Positions 54,780 through 61,256 of a stretch of 61,256 nt of DNA are shown here, piece by piece. Position 1 is the first letter of the stretch; every line of letters begins with the position of its first letter. A program made the position numbers and the translations under genes. The DNA comes from Bacteroidaceae bacterium. GTDB taxonomy: Bacteria; Bacteroidota; Bacteroidia; Bacteroidales; Bacteroidaceae. The stretch spans positions 1 through 61,256 of the forward strand of contig JAFXQT010000065.1 of NCBI GenBank assembly GCA_017526905.1, in the 5' to 3' direction. The notes beneath the pieces are model-generated. The model was not told where the DNA came from and searched no databases. It was given only the letters and a program-made list of their open reading frames with translations.

Positions 54780-57700
54780 TCAAAAGTCCACACTCACGCC
54801 CAGCGTATAGGATGGTGTATCACCCAGCTGCACCTGTGAGAAACCGCCCTGCGTAGGTGTCTGTCCGCGCAATTCCTTATGGCACCAAGTGGCCAGGTTG
54901 TAGCCGCTCAGCGTCAGAGCGAGACGTTCCAGATGCATCCGCTCCAGTTGTTTGCGGTCGAACTCGTATGTGAGCGACAGGGTGGACAGTTTCAGAAAGT
55001 CGCCACTCACTACACGTGCATCGGAGTAATCGTACATCTGCCAGGCGTTGTCAGCGATATGCGCACCCTTCCAGGTAATCTGCGAGTCGCCGCCCACAGC
55101 ATAATGGTTGTTGTAATAGTAGTAAGCCGGATTACCCTGCCCGATGATAGCAGGGATATTGGTATAGCGTTCGTCGCCCGGCTTCATCCAGCGGTCCAGC
55201 AGGTCACGGCTCACATTGAGCTCAGACGAGTAGCCGTTGCCGTTCACGCCATCGAACAAGCGGAACAGGCGCGTCTTGGCACCCAGGTTATATAGCAGTG
55301 TCACGCCCAAACGCCACTGCCGATAGGTGAAGGTGTTATTGATGCTACCGGTGATATCAGGTTCGCGCTTGCCCGAAGGGGTGAGCACTGACGTATAAGT
55401 GCTGTAGTTGTCGGCATTATTGAGCTCGGTATAGCGGTCTTCCCAATCTTCGAACACAGGCCCTCCGTCTATGGGGCTCAGCCCGAGGAAACGGTAGGAA
55501 TAGAAAGTGCCGATGGGCTGACCTTCGACCACAGCCGAACCATTCAGGAAATTGTCCAGTTCGTAGGTTTCCGCACCTGGTGCCGTGTGCACCTTATTAT
55601 ATATTTTGGAAAGATTGCCGGAGAAAATCCAGTAGAAATGCTTCAACTTGATGGGGGTAGCTGTAACCGTGACATTGAAGCCGCTGTTGGTGATGGTTCC
55701 CGAATTGACGATGTAAGAGTCAAAACCATTCACATCGGAAATTTTCTTGCTGAGGAACGCATCCGTGGTACGCTTGTGGAAATACTCTGTTTCCAATTGC
55801 AGCCGACCATTGAAGAATGATGCCTCCAACCCGACGTTGGACGAATGGGTCTTTTCCCACTTCGAATCGGGGTTGGCAAAAGCAGCTGCCGTAGAGGTCA
55901 TCTCGTTGTAATACGCATTCATCTGCCCCTTCCGGATAACCAGTTCCGAAGTCTGGTCATCAAGCATGTTACCCTGTTCGCCATAGGATGCTTTCAGCGC
56001 CAGGTGAGTCAGCCACTTAGCTCGGATATCAAAGATGTCGCGCAAGTTGGCATTGCCCGACACCGACCAAATGGGCAGCAGCTTCTCATTGCTGCGGCTG
56101 CCGAACTTATTGGAACCGTCGTAACGCCCATTGGCATTCAATGTGAACAGGCTCTTATAGCTGTAGCTCAACGTGGCATAGGCCGAAAGCATGTTTGACT
56201 TGGTGTCCGTAATAATCGGCACGTTACGACGCGCCCAATTCCAGTAGCCGGTAAACTCTTCCGGAATGTCCGAAGCAAAGGTGCGCCCACGGTCACGGTA
56301 GTAACCGCGCTGTGTATATTGATCGCCCTTGTAGGCTGTGGAACTGGCCTCCAAGCCGCCTGCTACATTAATGCAATGCTGCCGCAAGGAGCCGAAGTAC
56401 TTATTGTAGTTGGCTTGCACACGCGCCGTCCAACCCACCGTTTTTGACTGCTGCTTGGTCAGTTCTCCGCCGTATGGCATTTCGCCACTGGTGTCCCGCT
56501 CGTCATCCACCTCACCACGTCTCAGGTTGGAAGCGTAGAAAGAGTCCTCGCCCCACCATTTCTCAATATCGGCATTCTGAACATTCGTCGAGAAAATCGC
56601 GTTCACCGACAAATCGTCAAAAGGCTGATAGCGCAGATTGGCCGTAGCCGTCACTGCATTGGTCTGCTGATGCACCGAACTGTTTTCCAACTCATTTAGG
56701 ATGCTATAGCCATACCACCCCTGCGTGCCGCTCTTCAGATAGCGATAGCTACTGCCGTCGGCATTGTAGGCCGGAATGGCACGGCTTGCATTGTAGGCGT
56801 AGTCGATGGGGTTGGTATCGTCCTGTGCATACTGGCGCTTGTTCAGATAGCCGTTCACATTGAACTGCAGCTTAAACTTCGACGAGAGATCCATGTCCAC
56901 TTTCGACATAGCCGTATATCGGCGGTTCAACGTCTGGCGGATCACATCGTCCTGATCAGTATAGCCCACCGAGGTGTAATAACGCACCTTCTCCGAGCCG
57001 CCCGAAACGCTCAGTGAGTGGTCGTGCGAGAAGGAATTATGGCAAAGGATATCAAACCAGTCGGTGTTCATCGTCTGCATGGCTGCAACTTCGGCATCAA
57101 ACTGCTCTTGAGTCAGCGTGCCGGCATACAAACGCGACAACGCATCCTCATAGCCCACCTTAGGCATTCCCGACGGATACTTGTAGTGCTGCTCTGTGAG
57201 ATACTGCGAGAACTGGATTCGCTCCAACGAATTCATGAGGTTGATTTTCGAGTCGGTGTAATAAGGACGCTTGCGAACAGTGTACTGACCATTATAGGAA
57301 ATGATAGGCTTACCCTCACGTCCACTCTTGGTTGTCACCACAATCACGCCATTGGCGGCACGAGTACCATAGAGGGCAGTTGCGGCAGCATCTTTCAGCA
57401 CATCAATACGCTTGATATCTTGCGGATTGATGCCGGCAATGGCATTACCGATGCGGTTCACATAGTCCGGGTCGTTCAGCACATCGGCATTCAAATCCAC
57501 CGGGTCGGTCAGGATGATACCATCCACCACCCATAGCGGTTCGCGGTTGCCCACCAGGGTCGAGGTACCGCGGATACGGATGCGGTTGGTTACATTCACC
57601 TCGCCACTATTGGTCACCGTCATCAAATCCGGAATCTTACCTTCCAGCATTTTCGACAAGTCGGCCACACCTGCTATCTGCAACTCGTCCATGGTCTTGG

Positions 57701-58079
57701 AAGTGACGCTCGATGTCAGGTTTCTGCGGTCCAGTTGCTGATAACCAGTCACCACCACATCCTGCATCACTTTGGTGTCATCATCCATCACCACAAGGGC
57801 AAAGTCTGTACGCTTGCCCTTCCAATTAGTTGCCTTCATGCCGATGTAAGTTACATCGAGCACCACACGTTCGCTTACAGCCTCTATGCGAAACTTTCCA
57901 TCCATGTCGGTCACCACATGCTTCTGATGAGCGCGGTCTCGCACCGTTGCGCCTATCAAGGGCTCACCATCGGCGCTGGTCACTAATCCCTCTAAGTAAT
58001 GAATGGTCTGGGCATAGCCCATACTTACAATAAGCAGGTTGAGCAGCAGCCCACATGCCCATCGTTTCAGTTCTGTCAT
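54780..58079 (-). CDS. SusC/RagA-family TonB-dependent transporter
   Basis: A 1099-residue SusC-type receptor. The signal peptide ends MGYAQ. A carboxypeptidase-regulatory-like domain follows (EGLVTSADGEPLIGATVRD), then VVVTGYQQLDRRNLTSSV at the start of the plug, with RIRGTSTLVGNREPLWVVDG and DAAATALYGTRAANGVIVVT, then the barrel. The start at 58079 gives a proper signal peptide. It lies 55 bases after leuB with no promoter seen between them. The substrate cannot be told from the sequence; no glycosidase is in the run. Confidence 0.93.
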   Translation of the reverse strand: MTELKRWACGLLLNLLIVSMGYAQTIHYLEGLVTSADGEPLIGATVRDRAHQKHVVTDMDGKFRIEAVSERVVLDVTYIGMKATNWKGKRTDFALVVMDDDTKVMQDVVVTGYQQLDRRNLTSSVTSKTMDELQIAGVADLSKMLEGKIPDLMTVTNSGEVNVTNRIRIRGTSTLVGNREPLWVVDGIILTDPVDLNADVLNDPDYVNRIGNAIAGINPQDIKRIDVLKDAAATALYGTRAANGVIVVTTKSGREGKPIISYNGQYTVRKRPYYTDSKINLMNSLERIQFSQYLTEQHYKYPSGMPKVGYEDALSRLYAGTLTQEQFDAEVAAMQTMNTDWFDILCHNSFSHDHSLSVSGGSEKVRYYTSVGYTDQDDVIRQTLNRRYTAMSKVDMDLSSKFKLQFNVNGYLNKRQYAQDDTNPIDYAYNASRAIPAYNADGSSYRYLKSGTQGWYGYSILNELENSSVHQQTNAVTATANLRYQPFDDLSVNAIFSTNVQNADIEKWWGEDSFYASNLRRGEVDDERDTSGEMPYGGELTKQQSKTVGWTARVQANYNKYFGSLRQHCINVAGGLEASSTAYKGDQYTQRGYYRDRGRTFASDIPEEFTGYWNWARRNVPIITDTKSNMLSAYATLSYSYKSLFTLNANGRYDGSNKFGSRSNEKLLPIWSVSGNANLRDIFDIRAKWLTHLALKASYGEQGNMLDDQTSELVIRKGQMNAYYNEMTSTAAAFANPDSKWEKTHSSNVGLEASFFNGRLQLETEYFHKRTTDAFLSKKISDVNGFDSYIVNSGTITNSGFNVTVTATPIKLKHFYWIFSGNLSKIYNKVHTAPGAETYELDNFLNGSAVVEGQPIGTFYSYRFLGLSPIDGGPVFEDWEDRYTELNNADNYSTYTSVLTPSGKREPDITGSINNTFTYRQWRLGVTLLYNLGAKTRLFRLFDGVNGNGYSSELNVSRDLLDRWMKPGDERYTNIPAIIGQGNPAYYYYNNHYAVGGDSQITWKGAHIADNAWQMYDYSDARVVSGDFLKLSTLSLTYEFDRKQLERMHLERLALTLSGYNLATWCHKELRGQTPTQGGFSQVQLGDTPSYTLGVSVDF

Positions 58080-58134
58080 CACGTTCTGTCTTAGCTTAAG
58101 TACATATACATGCGTCACGCACATAAATGCTCAT

Positions 58135-59196
58135 TCATTTCTTCTTTATGTAATCCACTATCCATGCGCCCACTTCCTTCGTGCCATATTTGGCACCACC
58201 TTCCACCTGAATCTCGGGCGTGCGCACATTAGCATCAAGGCTGGCATTGACGGCCTCGCGGATCAGTTTTCCTTCGGCTTCAAGATTAAAGTACTCAAAA
58301 AGCATGGCCACGCTCAGGATTTGAGCAAGCGGATTAGCAATATTCAATCCCTTAGCCTGAGGCCACGAACCGTGAATGGGCTCGAATACAGGAGTGTGTT
58401 CACCAGTACTGGCCGAAGGCAACAATCCCATGGAGCCGCTGATACATGAACCCTCATCCGTAAGGATATCACCGAAGGTATTCTCCGTCACCATCACATC
58501 AAAGAAGCGGGGATCCTGAATCATGCGCATGGCAGCATTGTCCACATACATAAAATCCGTCTGCACATCGGGATACTCTGTCGCCATTTCTTTGGCCACT
58601 TGTCGCCACAGACGGCTACTGGCCAGCACATTGGCCTTGTCCACCACCGTGAGGTGCTTGCGGCGGCGCTGTGCATAGGCGTAGCCCACACGCAGGATAC
58701 GCTCAATCTCCGCACGGCTGTAGAAATTGGTATCATAGGCTTTCTCATCATCCTGGTACTTCTCACCAAAGTACATACCACCCGTCAACTCACGGATACA
58801 GATGAAATCTGCGCCACGCACCAACTCGTCCTTCAGTGGCGATTTATGAATCAAACACTCAAAAGTCTCCACAGGCCGCACATTGGCATATAGGCCAAGC
58901 TTCTTGCGCATGGCAAGTAAGCCTTGTTCGGGGCGCACCTTAGCGGTAGGATCGTTGTCAAACTTAGGATCACCGACGGCACTAAACAACACCGCGTCGG
59001 CCTCCATACATGCTTTAAAAGTATCTTCGGGGAAAGGGTCGCCCACCTTGTCGATAGCGTCAGCACCACAAATCGCATACTGATACGTTACCTGATGTCC
59101 AAACTTCTCGCAGACTGCGGTCATCACGGCCACACCTTGCTCTGAAATCTCCGGGCCGATACCATCGCCGGCCAACACTGCAATCTTTAAATCCAT
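58135..59196 (-). CDS. leuB: 3-isopropylmalate dehydrogenase
   Basis: A 353-residue NAD-dependent beta-decarboxylating dehydrogenase of leucine synthesis. Motifs: [10 protein letters not shown] at the start, [11 protein letters not shown], and [20 protein letters not shown], with [12 protein letters not shown] near the C terminus. It has the best promoter in the window and leads a same-strand series into susC. The other leucine genes are unlinked, so this location is unusual. Confidence 0.96.
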   Translation of the reverse strand: MDLKIAVLAGDGIGPEISEQGVAVMTAVCEKFGHQVTYQYAICGADAIDKVGDPFPEDTFKACMEADAVLFSAVGDPKFDNDPTAKVRPEQGLLAMRKKLGLYANVRPVETFECLIHKSPLKDELVRGADFICIRELTGGMYFGEKYQDDEKAYDTNFYSRAEIERILRVGYAYAQRRRKHLTVVDKANVLASSRLWRQVAKEMATEYPDVQTDFMYVDNAAMRMIQDPRFFDVMVTENTFGDILTDEGSCISGSMGLLPSASTGEHTPVFEPIHGSWPQAKGLNIANPLAQILSVAMLFEYFNLEAEGKLIREAVNASLDANVRTPEIQVEGGAKYGTKEVGAWIVDYIKKK

Positions 59197-59218
59197 AAGT
59201 AAAAACTCAATTTGGCCG

Positions 59219-59250
59219 CAAAATTAATGCAAAGAAGTCGTAGTTCCAAA
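59219..59250 (-). promoter_or_regulatory. Promoter of leuB
   Basis: On the minus strand, TTTG (59247-59250) and TAATTTTG (59219-59226) are separated by exactly 20 bp. The ATG of leuB is 22 bases further on. Confidence 0.8.
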
Positions 59251-59342
59251 GAAATTAGGCGATTTCTATCCTGAAAGGCACAATTCATTAACTTTACAGA
59301 ACAATGCACTGAAGTAAAACTACGGACTATATAGTCAGTCCT

Positions 59343-59421
59343 ACTCAAGTTTCGCAAGCAACAAAATGTAGCGCAGCAAAGCCCCAAAGGGGCTTGACAT
59401 TGGTTCTTCGATGTGTCGAAG
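59343..59421. repeat. Partial copy of the nested palindrome
   Basis: actcaagtttcgcaag, aagcccc-aaa-ggggctt and attggttcttcgatgtgtcg match, in reverse orientation, the right half of the element at 35065-35194. The distal part of the large hairpin is lost after gtcgaagcgacc. The bases from 59422 to 59533 hold nothing else recognisable. Confidence 0.75.
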
Positions 59422-59670
59422 CGACCAGAGGTCGAGCGGCCAGCCATTCATATGGCTGGTATGGAATGCGGCGGCGAGCATGACGTTGATGGAGTCTCCG
59501 AAGAGACACTCATAGATTTTCCCATAAATTAAAAATCACTCAATCACTAATGCATCCTTATTCGTTGATTCTATGCGGCTTACATTAGTGATTGATGGTC
59601 AAAAATGCAGTCACTAAGTGATTGATTTAACATAAATTAATACGGTTTTCACTGATCTTGCCTTTCTTTT

Positions 59671-59784
59671 TCAGCAGCAACGCAGCGCTCTTCCGCATGT
59701 ATGGCATCGCCAGCGAGCCGCACTACGACAGCGTAACCACCGAATACTATTTTCCCAAGCCATTGGATACACACAGGACTTCAT
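59671..59784 (+). pseudogene. Possible coding remnant
   Basis: The plus strand reads FSSNAALFRMYGIASEPHYD and SVTTEYYFPKPLD without a start codon, in a frame that stops soon after at the tandem palindromes. A second open stretch, VELRRQPNGALGMKAFGGLV (about 59872-59950), lies after them. Codon use looks like genuine coding DNA, but neither piece matches a family I know. Confidence 0.3.
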
Positions 59785-59852
59785 GGTTTTCCAACTAATT
59801 GGAAAACCGAATGTGCCTACGTCTTGTCGGTTTTCCAACTGGTTGGAAAACC
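59785..59852. repeat. Two tandem 24-bp perfect palindromes
   Basis: ggttttccaa-ctaa-ttggaaaacc (59785-59808) and ggttttccaa-ctgg-ttggaaaacc (59829-59852) are near-identical hairpins 20 bp apart. They could be operators, RNA hairpins or copies of a dispersed palindrome. Confidence 0.85.
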
Positions 59853-60162
59853 GCACACAGCCAATCAACGCAACCGTCGAACTGCGCCGACAACCGAACG
59901 GCGCCCTGGGCATGAAGGCCTTCGGCGGCCTCGTCGTGCTGGAGGTCCGAGAGGTAATGAGTGCCGAGGCGCACCCGCTGCAGCATCAAAGAAATCCAAT
60001 GCATACGCCTCAATAACGCCGGCGTATTCTGCGTCCGACCCCGTTTTTGGCCCTTCATCAATCACTAAATCACCTATAAATCACCCCATAAGTCACTCCT
60101 AATCGCCTGATACACAACACTAGTGATTGAGTGATTGATGTTTTAAGGGATTTTGTAAATGT

Positions 60163-60236
60163 AACTCAAGTTTTGCAAGTATGCTCATTCACTATGAACC
60201 AAAACCCCAGCGGGGCTTAATATTGGTTCTTCGAAG
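60163..60236. repeat. Half copy of the nested palindrome fused to the CRISPR array
   Basis: actcaagttttgcaagtatg, then cactatgaacc, accccag-cggggctt and attggttcttcgaag match the reverse complement of about 35110-35190. The copy stops exactly in the loop of the large hairpin, at the base where the first CRISPR repeat begins. Its position is that of a leader or of the array's far end. Confidence 0.8.
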
Positions 60237-61256
60237 TTGAGTTATATGCCCATTCATCATCAAACCACAACCTGTTTCCCGTTGCCGCCGGTTTTCTAAG
60301 TTGAGTTATATGCCCATTCATCATCAAACCACAACTAGATGATTCCGGTAAGGTTATACCTAATAGTTGAGTTATATGCCCATTCATCATCAAACCACAA
60401 CTGCCCTTTGGTACATAAATCTTGCTCATAGGTTGAGTTATATGCCCATTCATCATCAAACCACAACTGGCTTGGATAAGTAGAGAAGCCGCCGCCAGTT
60501 GAGTTATATGCCCATTCATCATCAAACCACAACTAAAATTGTTAAGGTCGCTTCAACTCCGGAGTTGAGTTATATGCCCATTCATCATCAAACCACAACT
60601 CAGACGAATTGGACTATTATTTTTGATGCGTTGAGTTATATGCCCATTCATCATCAAACCACAACTAGTCCGTGTTGAGTACGAAATCCACGCTGGTTGA
60701 GTTATATGCCCATTCATCATCAAACCACAACTAAGGAAAATCTTGGCATTTATTCTTCTAAGTTGAGTTATATGCCCATTCATCATCAAACCACAACTTG
60801 ATTGCTGGTGCTGTTTCCGCTGTTGGTGTTGAGTTATATGCCCATTCATCATCAAACCACAACCCTTTGTATATGTAGTTAGTACACCAGTGCGTTGAGT
60901 TATATGCCCATTCATCATCAAACCACAACGTTCTCCTGTGAGGAATTTTCTCTTTTTGAGTTGAGTTATATGCCCATTCATCATCAAACCACAACGCTTG
61001 AGGCTCGCGTTGATAGACTCGGCAGTTGAGTTATATGCCCATTCATCATCAAACCACAACTAACGATTGACGAACCACCCAGACAGTTTGTTGAGTTATA
61101 TGCCCATTCATCATCAAACCACAACCCCATGAACATCGACATCGCCATCATCTGAGTTGAGTTATATGCCCATTCATCATCAAACCACAACTGATTGAAC
61201 TCGTCGCAGTAGGCGAAGAAGTTGAGTTATATGCCCATTCATCATCAAACCACAAC
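60236..61256. CRISPR. CRISPR array, 16 identical 36-nt repeats, type II-C or VI-B
   Basis: Sixteen identical 36-nt repeats, beginning GTTGAGTTATATG and ending AAACCACAAC on this strand, are separated by 15 unique spacers of 28-30 nt (ten of 30, four of 29 or shorter near the ends). Repeats start at 60236, 60300, 60366, 60432, 60498, 60564, 60630, 60696, 60762, 60828, 60894, 60960, 61025, 61090, 61156 and 61221. The last one ends at the final base of the window, so the array may continue. The GTTG...CAAC ends are complementary. 36-nt repeats with 30-nt spacers fit type VI-B (Cas13b) and type II-C. No cas gene, tracrRNA or anti-repeat is visible in the window. Confidence 0.97.

Larger units (their letters stand above)
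59534..60136. repeat. 600-bp region framed by inverted ATCACT repeats
   Basis: aatcactcaatcacta (59534-59549) is the exact complement of tagtgattgagtgatt (60121-60136). Further copies of atcacta / tagtgat are clustered inside both ends (59583-59630 and 60056-60100). The enclosed DNA holds apparent gene remnants and two tandem palindromes, so this may be a decayed insertion. Confidence 0.65.

Noticed and set aside
59783-60016. 77-codon open frame across the twin palindromes
   Set aside because: It begins at a palindrome, has no family resemblance and is more likely a join of gene debris and repeats.
60217-61190. Open frames rich in MMNGHITQ and FDDEWAYNST repeats
   Set aside because: They are translations of the CRISPR repeat in different frames, not proteins.
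60236-61256. Assigning the array to type I or type V
   Set aside because: The repeat lacks the ATTGAAAC-type end common in types I-B and I-C and the GTAGAT end of Cas12a repeats; only II-C and VI-B fit in length and ends.

Overview
The window reads as one stretch of a Bacteroidales chromosome, most likely Prevotellaceae or a close relative. The evidence is Bacteroidetes-type promoters (TAnnTTTG, several with TTTG about 20 bp upstream), SusC/SusD and DUF4249-type TonB systems, GH29 and GH51 glycosidases, FimB/Mfa2-like and Omp28-like exported proteins, many lipoproteins, and the Bacteroidetes form of ketol-acid reductoisomerase. Coding DNA is moderately GC-rich. Several intergenic spaces are AT-richer and full of palindromes.

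Layout. 1-8.5 kb: ilvC after a repeat-rich leader, a lipoprotein, a GH29 alpha-L-fucosidase, an 825-bp imperfect inverted repeat, an ABC ATPase coupled to a domain-swapped 5'-nucleotidase, and rplS. 8.5-22.4 kb: an exported unknown, a TPR/coiled-coil/HTH membrane protein, pyrH, a PurF paralogue without its catalytic cysteine, a flavodoxin-like protein, a pseudouridine synthase carrying in-frame repeat insertions, a TonB receptor/DUF4249 pair, and dnaX coupled to a tiny HExxH membrane protein. 22.6-29.5 kb: a forward run (ftsB-like, membrane protein, plsC, lipoprotein, stand-alone MetH activation domain, fimbrial-type lipoprotein) converges on a reverse run (zinc ribbon, glycosyltransferase, pyrC). 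29.5-46.6 kb: two Omp28-like paralogues, a LeuA-like synthase, a nested palindromic element, a GH51 arabinofuranosidase, a headless SbcC-like zinc-hook coiled coil, an AraC-type HTH protein, dipeptidyl-peptidase III, an AlkD-like protein, a Fur-like protein and purA. 46.8-59.2 kb: a tight reverse-strand series led by leuB, then SusC, SusD, three lipoproteins or periplasmic proteins, a tail-signal protein and two thioredoxin lipoproteins. 59.2-61.3 kb: gene-poor, repeat-rich DNA leading into a CRISPR array that runs off the window.

The housekeeping genes (ilvC, leuA-like, leuB; pyrH, pyrC; purA, purF-like; dnaX, rplS, ftsB) are scattered among envelope genes. The most promising unusual items are: the CRISPR array of 16 identical 36-nt repeats with about 30-nt spacers, compatible with type VI-B or II-C, whose edge lies inside a dispersed palindromic element; the headless zinc-hook protein with a neighbouring regulator; the SusCD/thioredoxin operon that appears to share a transcript with leuB; and the families of nested palindromes. 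No tRNA, rRNA or cas gene was seen.
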